64,000 nt of DNA from Sanguibacter hominis ATCC BAA-789. Its GTDB lineage: Bacteria; Actinomycetota; Actinomycetes; Actinomycetales; Cellulomonadaceae. A program made the position numbers and the translations under genes. Each line of letters opens with the position of its first letter. Position 1 is the stretch's first letter. The stretch covers positions 558,001-622,000 of the forward strand of contig NZ_JAAXOW010000002.1 in the NCBI RefSeq assembly GCF_012396185.1, given 5' to 3'. The notes beneath the pieces are model-generated. The model worked only from the letters and a program-made list of their open reading frames with translations. It made no database searches and was not told where the DNA came from. This document shows positions 29,579 through 37,577 of the stretch, in pieces.

Positions 29579-32266
29579 TCAGTGCCCGGCGTCGTGCCAG
29601 GTCTGCCCGCGCCCGACAGACACCTCGAGCGGGACGGACAGGTCCGCTGCTCCTGCCATCTGGGTGCGCAGCAGGTCCTCGACCGTCGCGAGCTCGCCGG
29701 GAGCGACCTCGAGCACGAGCTCGTCGTGCACCTGCAAGAGCATGCGCGACCCGAGACCCTGGGCGTCGAGCTCGCGCTGCACGCCGAGCATCGCATCCTT
29801 GATGATGTCCGCCGCCGAGCCTTGGATCGGCGAGTTGAGTGCGACCCGCTCTGCGATCTCGCGACGCTGCCTGTTGTCGCTCGTGAGGTCCGGTAGGTAC
29901 CGACGGCGGCCACGGATCGTCTCCGTGAAGCCTGTCGCCCGCGCCTCCTCGACGACCTCGTGGAGGTACGTCCGCACACCGCCGAAGCGCGTGAAGTAGT
30001 CGTCCATGAGCGCCTGGGCCTCGCCCACCGCGATGTTGAGCTGCTTCGAGAGGCCGAACGCCGAGAGCCCGTACGCGAGGCCGTAGCTCATCGCCTTGAT
30101 CTTCGATCGCTGCGCCGCCGTGACGTCGGTCGTCGCGACACCGAACACGCGTGACGCGACGTAGCTGTGCAGGTCCTCGCCCGAGCGGAACGCGTCGATC
30201 AGGCCTTCGTCGCCCGACAGGTGCGCCATGATCCGCATCTCGATCTGGCTGTAGTCCGCCGTCAGCAGCGTCTCGTAGCCCTGACCGACGCGGAACGCCT
30301 GCCGGATCCGGCGCCCCGCCGCAGTGCGGATCGGGATGTTCTGGAGGTTCGGGTCCGCCGAGCTGAGCCGGCCGGTCGCGGCGACGGTCTGCTGGAAGGT
30401 CGTGTGGATCCGGCCGTCGCTCGCGACGTACCGCAGGAGCGTGTCGACCGTCTGGCGCAGCTTCGTGACGTCACGGTGCACGAGGAGGTGCTCGAGGAAC
30501 GGGTGCTGCGTCTTGGCGAACAGGTCCGCGAGGGACGCTGCGTCTGTCGTGTAGCCGGTCTTGATCTTCTTGGTGCGCGGCATGTCCAGCTGATCGAACA
30601 GGACCTCCTGGAGCTGCTTCGGCGATCCCAGGTTCACCTCGCGGCCGATGACCTGGTACGCGTCCTGCGCAGCCGCCTGGACCTGCTGGCCGAACTCGCG
30701 CTCGAGCTCACGGAGCATCTCGACGTCGACGGCGACACCGCGCGCTTCCATCCCCTCGAGGACACCGGCGAGCGGCAGCTCGAGGCTGGTCAGCAGCTCG
30801 TACGCCCCCCGGTCCTTGAGGTCGCTCTCGAGCGCGGCTGCGAGCGGAGGCAGGACGGCGGCGCGTTCGGCGAGGTCCGCGGCAGCGCCCGCCTCACCCT
30901 CGAGGTCGAGCTCCAGGGCGCCCTGACCGCTGGCGGACCCGTCGGTGCTGATCTCACGGTGCAGGCTGCGCACAGCGAGGTCCTCGAGGTCGTAGCTGCG
31001 CTGGTCGGGGTGACACAGGTATGCGGCGAGCTCCGTGTCGATCGTGACGCCTCGCAGCGAGTATCCGCGGCCGCGCAGCGCGTGAGCGCGCGCCTTCCCA
31101 CCGTGCACGACGACCGGAGCGTCCGGGTCGGCGAGCCACGCGGCGAGGGCCTTGTCGTCGGCAGGGTCGAGCTGCGTGAGGTCGAGCACGATCGCGTGGC
31201 CCTCCGCGTCACCGAGCGCCACCATGTCGGCGTCGCCGGCGCCGGGGGCGAACTGCCCGCGGACCTCGAGGCCGAGCGGCTGACCACGGCGCGCCGCGAT
31301 CCAGCTCCCGAGCGCCCCGGGCACGAGGACGTCGATCTCGACGACCGACGCGTCTGCGGCGTCGGACTCACGGTCCTCGGCTGGCATCATCGCGAGAAGG
31401 CGGTCGCGCAGCGTGCGGAACTGGAGCGTGTCGAAGACCTGGTGCAGAGCCTCCCGGTCCCACGGCTGGACGATGAGGTCCTCGGGGCCATAAGGGAGGT
31501 CGAGGTCGGTGAGGAGGTGGTTGATCTCCCGGTTCAGCCGGACCTGGTCGAGGTGGTCCCGGAGGTTCTGGCCGGCGACCCCGCTGATCTCGTCGGCGTG
31601 CGCGAGCACCCCGTCGAGGTCGCCGTACTGTGCGATCCACTTGGCTGCGGTCTTCGGCCCGACCTTGGGCACACCCGGGATGTTGTCGGCGGACTCGCCG
31701 ACGAGCGCGGCGAGGTCGGGGTAACGCTCGGGAGTGACCCCGTACTTGGCCTCGACGGCCTCGGGGGTCATGCGCGCGAGCTCGGAGACGCCCTTGACCG
31801 GGTACAGCACCGTGACGTCCTGCGTCACGAACTGCAGCGAGTCTCGGTCGCCCGAGCAGACGAGCACCTGCCAGCCCTGCGCACCCGCCTGGCTCGACCA
31901 GGTCGCGAGGATGTCGTCCGCCTCGATCATGTCGCGCTCGAAGTGGGTGATGCGCATCGCGTCGAGCACCTCGCGGATGAGCGGCACCTGCCCCTTGAAC
32001 GGCTCCGGCGTCGACTCCCGACCCCCCTTGTAGTCAGGGAACCGCTCCGTGCGAAACGTCGTCGAACCCGCGTCGAACGCGACCGCGACGTGCGTCGGCT
32101 GCTCGTTCTTGATGAGGTTCGCGAGCATCGACACGAAGCCGTGCACGGCGTTCGTGTGCTGCCCGGTCGACGTCGAGAACTTGTCGACAGGAAGGGCGAA
32201 GTACGCCCGGAAGGCCATCGAGTGGCCGTCGATCAGGAGAAGGCGGGGTCGCGCGTCGTCACTCAC
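29579..32266 (-). CDS. polA: DNA polymerase I (proofreading domain degenerate)
   Basis: Fills repair gaps and removes RNA primers. The 895-residue protein has an N-terminal 5'-3' exonuclease (LLLIDGHSMAFRAYFA, DYKGGR, SGDRDSLQ), a middle 3'-5' exonuclease-like domain, and the polymerase domain with motif A DYSQIEMR, motif B RSKIKAMSYGLAYG and motif C QVHDELVLEV. In the middle domain the expected DxE motif reads GLEVRG and the other catalytic acids are not evident, so proofreading is probably absent, as in other actinobacterial Pol I. Start GTG 32266 has TAGGTT 7 bases before it; ATG 32287 is the alternative. Confidence 0.95.
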   Translation of the reverse strand: MSDDARPRLLLIDGHSMAFRAYFALPVDKFSTSTGQHTNAVHGFVSMLANLIKNEQPTHVAVAFDAGSTTFRTERFPDYKGGRESTPEPFKGQVPLIREVLDAMRITHFERDMIEADDILATWSSQAGAQGWQVLVCSGDRDSLQFVTQDVTVLYPVKGVSELARMTPEAVEAKYGVTPERYPDLAALVGESADNIPGVPKVGPKTAAKWIAQYGDLDGVLAHADEISGVAGQNLRDHLDQVRLNREINHLLTDLDLPYGPEDLIVQPWDREALHQVFDTLQFRTLRDRLLAMMPAEDRESDAADASVVEIDVLVPGALGSWIAARRGQPLGLEVRGQFAPGAGDADMVALGDAEGHAIVLDLTQLDPADDKALAAWLADPDAPVVVHGGKARAHALRGRGYSLRGVTIDTELAAYLCHPDQRSYDLEDLAVRSLHREISTDGSASGQGALELDLEGEAGAAADLAERAAVLPPLAAALESDLKDRGAYELLTSLELPLAGVLEGMEARGVAVDVEMLRELEREFGQQVQAAAQDAYQVIGREVNLGSPKQLQEVLFDQLDMPRTKKIKTGYTTDAASLADLFAKTQHPFLEHLLVHRDVTKLRQTVDTLLRYVASDGRIHTTFQQTVAATGRLSSADPNLQNIPIRTAAGRRIRQAFRVGQGYETLLTADYSQIEMRIMAHLSGDEGLIDAFRSGEDLHSYVASRVFGVATTDVTAAQRSKIKAMSYGLAYGLSAFGLSKQLNIAVGEAQALMDDYFTRFGGVRTYLHEVVEEARATGFTETIRGRRRYLPDLTSDNRQRREIAERVALNSPIQGSAADIIKDAMLGVQRELDAQGLGSRMLLQVHDELVLEVAPGELATVEDLLRTQMAGAADLSVPLEVSVGRGQTWHDAGH

Positions 32267-32285
32267 ACCTGACAACCTATCTTCC

Positions 32286-32735
32286 ATGACTGACACGCCG
32301 CCGCTCGACGCCACGCCCTCCCCCAGCGCCCATGCGGAGATCCTCGCCGCGATCAAGGACCTCGAGGTGGGCACGCTCATCGAACGGATGCGCATCGAGG
32401 TCACGGAGCTGAGCGCGGAGCGCGTCGTCGCGACGATGCCTGTCGAGGGAAACACGCAGCCGGCGGGCCTCCTCCACGGCGGGGCAACCGCAGCGCTCGC
32501 GGAGACCGTCGGCTCGTACGGGGCGCTCGTGCATGCCGGCCAGGGTCGCTCGGCGGTCGGGCTCGAGCTGAGCGTCTCGCACCACCGCAGCGCGAGGGAA
32601 GGCACGGTCACCGCGGTCGCGACCGCGCTCCACCTCGGGCGGACGCTCGCGTCCTACGAGATCGTCGTGACCGACGACGGCGGACGACGTCTGTGCACTG
32701 CTCGGCTGACGTGCATGGTCATCGCCGAGCGCTGA
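32286..32735 (+). CDS. Hotdog-fold thioesterase (PaaI/YdiI-like)
   Basis: A 149-residue acyl-CoA thioesterase of the PaaI_thioesterase family. The signature AGLLHGGATAALAETVGS (catalytic Glu on the central helix) and the strand pair GLELSVSHHRSAREGTVTAVA are clear. Relatives hydrolyse DHNA-CoA in menaquinone synthesis or phenylacetyl-CoA thioesters; the substrate here is open. ATG 32286 sits only 19 bases from the divergent polA GTG 32266, so each gene's promoter must lie within the other's 5' end. No Shine-Dalgarno is visible. Confidence 0.87.
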   Translation: MTDTPPLDATPSPSAHAEILAAIKDLEVGTLIERMRIEVTELSAERVVATMPVEGNTQPAGLLHGGATAALAETVGSYGALVHAGQGRSAVGLELSVSHHRSAREGTVTAVATALHLGRTLASYEIVVTDDGGRRLCTARLTCMVIAER

Positions 32736-32807
32736 GGCGCGGTGCGGGCGAGGCCAGAGCGTCTGTCAGCGCGGGACATCGCGGCCAAGCGCACCGAGGG
32801 GACGAGG

Positions 32808-32838
32808 CGTGCCGCTGACCCCACGTGCCGCTGACCCC
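32808..32838. repeat. Short tandem repeat, two copies
   Basis: CGTGCCGCTGACCCC occurs at 32808-32822 and again at 32824-32838, a 16-base unit repeated with one base differing at the end. It lies in the 111-base gap between the convergent thioesterase and GNAT genes. The second copy can also pair with GGTCAGC just downstream (32845-32851). No function is evident. Confidence 0.6.
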
Positions 32839-32846
32839 GCGGGCGG

Positions 32847-33533
32847 TCAGCCTGCGTGCGGGATGCCCCCCGTGCCTGCGACGCGGCGACCACGCGCGGA
32901 CCGGGCAGGGCTCGACTCCTCGCCCAGGCGGGCACGCAGCTCTCGCAGGTCGACAGGGCCGGACTGCGTCTCGATGCGCGCCTTGCGCCGACGTGCGATG
33001 AGGTCCTCGAGCGCGCGCGGAGGCCGGCGCAGCGAGCCCTCGGGCCCCAGCTTGCGCAAGAGCGCCGAGGTCTGGACGACACGGTGCGCCGCGGCGGGCG
33101 CGAACCCCATGCGCGCCAGGAAACGCTGCACGCCACGCGATCCCGGGACCGGAACCGAGTAGACCTCCTCGGCCCCAGCGGCGACCGCGATCTCCGCAGC
33201 AGCGCTCAGCAGGGCGTGACCGACGCCACGCCTGCGGAACGTCCCGTCGACGTAGACGGCCTCGATGTAGAGGACCGGCGCGTCGTTGTACACGTTCGCC
33301 TCGATGACACGCGCGAGCAAGAAGCCCACGGGGTTCGAGTCGTGCGTAGCCAGCAGGACGCGTCCGCCAGGGACGGACAGGAGCACGCCGAGGTGCTTGC
33401 GCAGCTTCTCGACGTCAGCGCTGCAGATCTGCGACGGCGTCGCTGTCTCCTCGCGCGCCGCCGAGCACAGCAGCGCGACGTCGAGGAGATCTGTCGCACC
33501 GGCGTGGCGTACGTCGATCACGGCTCGCACCAC
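32847..33533 (-). CDS. GNAT family N-acetyltransferase
   Basis: A 228-residue acetyltransferase. The acetyl-CoA pyrophosphate loop RRRGVGHALL follows the strand YIEAVYVDGTF (residues 90-115), the core of GNAT motif A. The last 80 residues are basic then Arg/Gly-rich (RPPRALEDLIARRRKARIE) and do not belong to the fold, perhaps binding nucleic acid or a partner. GTG 33533 is preceded by an ideal AAGGAGGT. The acceptor is unknown. The gene lies downstream of pdtaR on the same strand, separated by 117 bases. Confidence 0.82.
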   Translation of the reverse strand: MVRAVIDVRHAGATDLLDVALLCSAAREETATPSQICSADVEKLRKHLGVLLSVPGGRVLLATHDSNPVGFLLARVIEANVYNDAPVLYIEAVYVDGTFRRRGVGHALLSAAAEIAVAAGAEEVYSVPVPGSRGVQRFLARMGFAPAAAHRVVQTSALLRKLGPEGSLRRPPRALEDLIARRRKARIETQSGPVDLRELRARLGEESSPARSARGRRVAGTGGIPHAG

Positions 33534-33650
33534 GGAACACCTCCTTCAGCAGCCCCTGCAGATGAGGATTCGCTCCCCTCACCTCAGGCGCCGGGAGCGA
33601 CACCCAAGGTACCCAGATAACGGAGAGGTCACAACTCCCTCCGGCGGGCC

Positions 33651-34325
33651 TCAGTCCTTGCCACCCACCTGGTCGATGACGGCGTCCGCAACCTCGCGCA
33701 TCGTGAGGCGACGGTCCATCGAGGTCTTCTGGATCCAACGGAACGACTCAGGCTCCGAAAGGCCCATCTTGCTCATCAGGAGGCCCTTGGCGCGGTCGAC
33801 GCGCTTGCGCGTCTCGAAACGCTCCGTGAGGTCTGCGACCTCGGCTGACAGCGCGGTGATCTGGGCGTACCGGGAGATCGCGATCTCCACGGCGGGCAGC
33901 AGGTCCGCGGGGCTGAACGGCTTGACGACGTACGCCATCGCGCCAGCGTCACGAGCACGCTCGACCAGCTCGGTCTGGGAGAAGGCCGTCAGCAGCACGA
34001 CGGGCGCGACGTGCGCCTTGCCAATCCGCTCGGCGGCAGAGATGCCGTCCAGCTCTGGCATCTTCACGTCCATGACCACGACATCGGGCTTGTGCTCGAT
34101 GGCGAGCGCGACGGCAGTCTCACCATCACCAGCCTCTCCGACGACCTCGTAGCCGGCCTCGCGGAGCGTCTCGACGACGTCCATGCGGATCAGCGCCTCG
34201 TCCTCGGCGACCACGGCGCGGCGCACCTTGGACAGGGTAGCGGCAGGCGCCTCCTGCTCGGGGGCCGTCAGGGGCGGCAGGTCGAGCTGGAGGGGTTCAC
34301 GGGTGGTCTCGTCGTTGTCGGTCAC
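33651..34325 (-). CDS. pdtaR: ANTAR-domain response regulator, PdtaR-like
   Basis: Two-component response regulator whose output domain binds RNA. The 224-residue protein has a 33-residue flexible N-terminus, a receiver domain with acidic pair Glu41/Asp42, phospho-acceptor Asp86 (VVVMDVKMP), LLTAFS and KPF, then an ANTAR domain (ADLTERFETRKRVDRAKGLL, MSKMGLSEPESFRWIQKTSM). ANTAR proteins bind paired hexaloop stem-loops and prevent termination. In mycobacteria PdtaR pairs with the kinase PdtaS; no kinase is encoded nearby. GTG 34325 has AGGATGA upstream. Confidence 0.93.
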   Translation of the reverse strand: MTDNDETTREPLQLDLPPLTAPEQEAPAATLSKVRRAVVAEDEALIRMDVVETLREAGYEVVGEAGDGETAVALAIEHKPDVVVMDVKMPELDGISAAERIGKAHVAPVVLLTAFSQTELVERARDAGAMAYVVKPFSPADLLPAVEIAISRYAQITALSAEVADLTERFETRKRVDRAKGLLMSKMGLSEPESFRWIQKTSMDRRLTMREVADAVIDQVGGKD

Positions 34326-34429
34326 AGGGTCATCCTAGTTGCTCGTGCTGGTAGGACCACGCATCTCGGTGCGTGATCGTGAGGACATGCTCGACGGCGT
34401 GCGAGCCGTCGCGCTGCGGTGATGCGGAC

Positions 34430-34458
34430 TTCGACGCGCACGTGTGGTTCCATAGTGG
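34430..34458 (+). promoter_or_regulatory. Predicted promoter of tRNA-Leu(CAA)
   Basis: TTCGAC at 34430-34435 and TAGTGG at 34453-34458 are separated by 17 bases and end 5 bases before the mature tRNA, the distance expected for a transcript starting at or just before the tRNA 5' end. The hexamers match consensus only partly. Confidence 0.4.
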
Positions 34459-34463
34459 GCGCG

Positions 34464-34537
34464 GCCCCGGTAGCCCAACCGGCAGAGGCGTTCGGCTCAA
34501 ACCCGATCCAGTGTGGGTTCGAATCCCACCCGGGGCA
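34464..34537 (+). tRNA. tRNA with anticodon CAA (Leu, UUG codon), short variable arm
   Basis: A 74-nt cloverleaf: acceptor GCCCCGG/CCGGGGC with discriminator A, D stem GCCC/AGGC with one mismatch, anticodon loop CTCAAAC with anticodon CAA at 34498-34500, anticodon stem with a terminal U-U mismatch, 5-nt variable loop CCAGT, and T arm GTGGG-TTCGAAT-CCCAC. A15-U48 can form the Levitt pair. CCA is not encoded. The anticodon reads leucine UUG, but the short variable loop is type I, whereas bacterial tRNA-Leu is normally type II with a long variable arm. It lies between pdtaR and pyk. Confidence 0.88.
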
Positions 34538-34544
34538 CCGCAGC

Positions 34545-34588
34545 ACGAGAGATGCCCCCCGACCGAGCGGTCGGGGGGCATCTCTCGT
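34545..34588. terminator. Bidirectional hairpin terminator between tRNA and pyk
   Basis: A perfect 20-bp stem (ACGAGAGATGCCCCCCGACC and its complement) with loop GAGC starts 7 bases after the tRNA 3' end and stops 7 bases before the pyk stop codon. It would end both the tRNA transcript and the convergent pyk transcript. Confidence 0.85.
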
Positions 34589-34595
34589 CATCCGG

Positions 34596-36029
34596 TCAGG
34601 CGATGCGGCCGTTGGCCTCGTCGCCGATCTTGTGGACGGTGATCGAGTTGGTCGAGCCGACGACCCCGACGGGCGCGCCCGCGACGACGACGACGTAGTC
34701 GCCGACCTCGCCCAGGCCCTTGCTGCGCAGGGTCTGGTCGACGAGGTTGACCATGCCGTCGGTGTCCTTGACGGAGTCGACGAGCTCAGCGTGGACGCCC
34801 CAGCTCAGCGCGAGCACGTTGCGGACCGAGGGGTCCGGCGTGAAGGCGACCAGCGGGATGGGCGAGCGCAGACGCGACATGCGGCGAGCAGAGTCACCGG
34901 ACTGCGTGAACGTCGCGAGGTACTTGACCCCGAGCGTCTCGCCGATCTCGGCAGCGGCACGCGTGATGGCGCCACCGCGGGTACCCGGCGTGGAGCCGAG
35001 CGGCGCGATGCGCTCGCGACCGAGCTCCTCGGTGCTCTCGATGATGCGGGCCATGGTGCGGACGGCCTCGATCGGGTAGTCACCGACGGACGTCTCGCCC
35101 GACAGCATGACCGCGTCGGCACCGTCGAGGACGGCGTTCGCGCAGTCGGAGGCCTCGGCGCGCGTCGGACGCGGCGCGGAGATCATCGACTCGAGAACCT
35201 GCGTCGCCACGATGACGGGCTTCGCGTTGCGGCGAGCGAGCTCGACCGCGCGCTTCTGGACGAGCGGGACCTGCTCGAGCGGGAGCTCGACACCCAGGTC
35301 GCCACGCGCCACCATGATGCCGTCGAACGCGTCCACGATCTCGGCGAGGTTCTCGACAGCCTGCGGCTTCTCGACCTTGGCGATGACGGGGAGGATGCGG
35401 CCCTCCTCCTCCATGATCCGGCGGACGTCGTTGTAGTCGGCGGCCGAACGGACGAACGAGAGGGCGATGATGTCGGCGCCCAGGCGGATCGCCCAGCGCA
35501 GGTCGGTCTCGTCCTTGTCGGACATCGCGGGGACCGAGACGGCTACGCCGGGGAGGTTGAGGCCCTTGTTGTTGGAGACGGGACCAGCAACCTCGACACG
35601 CGTGACGACGCGCGGGCCGTCGACCTCGATGATGCGGACGAGGACACGGCCGTCGTCGATCAGGATCGGGTCGCCCACACGGGCGTCGTTCGGCAGACCC
35701 TTGTGGGTCGTGCCGCACAGCTCCTTGGTACCCACGACGTCGTCGGTCGTGATGGTGAAGATGTCACCCTCGTCGAGCCAGTACTTCTCGTCCTTCTCGA
35801 ACTTGCCGAGGCGGATCTTGGGGCCCTGGAGGTCGACCAGGATGGCGACGGGCCGGTTCGCCGTAGCAGCGGCGGCACGCACGTTGTGGAAGACGAGCTC
35901 GTGCTCGTCGGGAGCTCCGTGGCTCCGGTTGATCCGGGCGACATCCATGCCTGCGTCGACCAGATTCTGAATCTGCTCGGCCGAGGCGGTCGCGGGTCCG
36001 ATGGTGCAAACGATTTTTGCTCTGCGCAT
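34596..36029 (-). CDS. pyk: Pyruvate kinase
   Basis: Converts phosphoenolpyruvate and ADP to pyruvate and ATP. The 477-residue protein has substrate motifs ARINRSHG near residue 32, the catalytic-lysine block VIAKVEKPQAVENL, the metal-binding VARGDLGVELP, TQVLESMI and the C-terminal regulatory domain ending in a family-typical THKIGD-like tail. ATG 36029 gives the usual start RRAKIVCTIGPA. It is the last gene of the long minus-strand series after gltD, 72 bases away. Confidence 0.96.
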   Translation of the reverse strand: MRRAKIVCTIGPATASAEQIQNLVDAGMDVARINRSHGAPDEHELVFHNVRAAAATANRPVAILVDLQGPKIRLGKFEKDEKYWLDEGDIFTITTDDVVGTKELCGTTHKGLPNDARVGDPILIDDGRVLVRIIEVDGPRVVTRVEVAGPVSNNKGLNLPGVAVSVPAMSDKDETDLRWAIRLGADIIALSFVRSAADYNDVRRIMEEEGRILPVIAKVEKPQAVENLAEIVDAFDGIMVARGDLGVELPLEQVPLVQKRAVELARRNAKPVIVATQVLESMISAPRPTRAEASDCANAVLDGADAVMLSGETSVGDYPIEAVRTMARIIESTEELGRERIAPLGSTPGTRGGAITRAAAEIGETLGVKYLATFTQSGDSARRMSRLRSPIPLVAFTPDPSVRNVLALSWGVHAELVDSVKDTDGMVNLVDQTLRSKGLGEVGDYVVVVAGAPVGVVGSTNSITVHKIGDEANGRIA

Positions 36030-36075
36030 GGCTCCAGCCTAGTTCACTTGCGAAGGACGAATGGTAGGACGATGG

Positions 36076-36112
36076 TCAGGCCGCGGCGACGCCGCAAGCC
36101 TCTACGGCCTGA
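36076..36112 (-). terminator. Possible hairpin at the end of gltD
   Basis: TCAGGCCG at 36076-36083 and CGGCCTGA at 36105-36112 are complementary and enclose a smaller CGGC-GAC-GCCG stem. One arm lies in the last codons of gltD and includes the stop region. It may reduce read-through into pyk, but the branched shape and lack of a U-tract make this tentative. Confidence 0.35.
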
Positions 36113-37577
36113 GCGCGACGGCGCTCGCCGGGATCGGGGCAGGCAGCTCCGTGGCGCCCTGCAGGAAGGCGTCGACCGACGCAGCGACGGACCGGCCCTC
36201 GGCGATCGCCCAGACGATGAGCGACTGACCGCGACCCGCGTCCCCTGCGACGAACACACCGGGGATCGACGTCGCGTAGGAGTCGTCGCGAGCGACGACG
36301 CCGCGTCCGGTCAGGTCCGCCCCCGTCTGCTCGGTGAGCGCAGCCGTCTCCGGCCCTGTGAAGCCCATCGAGATCAGGACGAGGTCGGCAGGAACGATCC
36401 GCTCGGTCCCGGGGGTCGGCACGCGCCGGCCGTCCGGGAGGTACTCGGTCGTCGCGAGCACGAGGTGCGTCACGCGCCCCTGGTCGTCACCGCGGAACTC
36501 GACGGTCGACGCCAGGAAGGTGCGCTCGCCGCCCTCCTCGTGAGAGCTGGACACCTCGAAGAGCGTCGGGGTCGTGGGCCAGGGCTGGTTCGCCGGACGC
36601 TCGGTCGGCGGCTGCTTGCCGATCGCGAGGGTCGTGACCGACGCGGCGCGCTGACGCAGGGCCGTGCCGAGGCAGTCCGAACCCGTGTCGCCACCACCGA
36701 TGATGACGACGTGCTTGTCCTTCGCGCTGATCGGGTCCTCGACCGTCCCCCCGGCAGCGAGGCGGTTGCCCTGGACCAGGTACTCCATCGCGAAGTGGAC
36801 ACCCTCGAGCTCGCGGCCGGGGATCGGCAGCTCGCGCGGGACCGTCGCGCCGGTCGCGACGACCACCGCGTCGTACCGGGTGCGCAGCTCGGCCCACGTC
36901 ATGTCGACGCCGACCTCGACACCCGTGCGGAAACGAGTCCCCTCAGCGCGCATCTGCTCGACGCGGCGGTCGATGTGCCGCTTCTCGAGCTTGAAGTCGG
37001 GCACTCCGTACCGCAGCAGGCCGCCGATCGCGTCGTCTCGCTCGAGCACGACGACCGTGTGGCCAGCACGCGTGAGCTGCTGGGCAGCCGCGAGGCCAGC
37101 AGGCCCGGAGCCGACGACGGCGACCGTGTGGCCGGTCAGACGCTGGGGCACGACGGGCTCCACGAGACCGCGCGCGAACGCCTCGTCGATGATCGAGACC
37201 TCGACGCTCTTGATCGTCACCGCGGGCTGGTTGATGCCCAGGACGCACGCAGACTCGCACGGAGCCGGGCAGATGCGCCCGGTGAACTCCGGGAAGTTGT
37301 TCGTGGCGTGCAGACGCTCGGCGGCGTCGCGGTACTGGCCGCGACGCACGAGGTCGTTCCACTCCGGGATCAGGTTGCCGAGGGGACAGCCCGTGTGGCA
37401 GAACGGGATGCCGCAGTCCATGCAGCGACCCGCCTGCCTCTTGAGCATCTGCTGGTCCTCCGGGTTCATCGCCCGGTACTCGTGCACCTCGCGCCAGTCC
37501 ATCAGCCGGACGGGTACAGCGCGGTCGGCCGGGAGCTGACGCTCCCGCACCTTCAGGAATCCGCGTGGGTCAGCCAC
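36102..37577 (-). CDS. gltD: Glutamate synthase, small (beta) subunit
   Basis: FAD-dependent subunit that passes electrons from NADPH to the large subunit. The 491-residue protein shows the Fe-S cysteines [17 protein letters not shown], a second set [13 protein letters not shown]-binding [15 protein letters not shown] and the NADPH-site [15 protein letters not shown] 37577 overlaps the gltB stop by 8 bases (gene order gltB then gltD), so translation is coupled. It ends with TAG. Confidence 0.96.
   Translation of the reverse strand: MADPRGFLKVRERQLPADRAVPVRLMDWREVHEYRAMNPEDQQMLKRQAGRCMDCGIPFCHTGCPLGNLIPEWNDLVRRGQYRDAAERLHATNNFPEFTGRICPAPCESACVLGINQPAVTIKSVEVSIIDEAFARGLVEPVVPQRLTGHTVAVVGSGPAGLAAAQQLTRAGHTVVVLERDDAIGGLLRYGVPDFKLEKRHIDRRVEQMRAEGTRFRTGVEVGVDMTWAELRTRYDAVVVATGATVPRELPIPGRELEGVHFAMEYLVQGNRLAAGGTVEDPISAKDKHVVIIGGGDTGSDCLGTALRQRAASVTTLAIGKQPPTERPANQPWPTTPTLFEVSSSHEEGGERTFLASTVEFRGDDQGRVTHLVLATTEYLPDGRRVPTPGTERIVPADLVLISMGFTGPETAALTEQTGADLTGRGVVARDDSYATSIPGVFVAGDAGRGQSLIVWAIAEGRSVAASVDAFLQGATELPAPIPASAVALRP

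Noticed and set aside
32267-32611. N-terminal extension of polA up to 32611
   Set aside because: The extra residues are the antisense of the thioesterase gene and are not part of the Pol I family.
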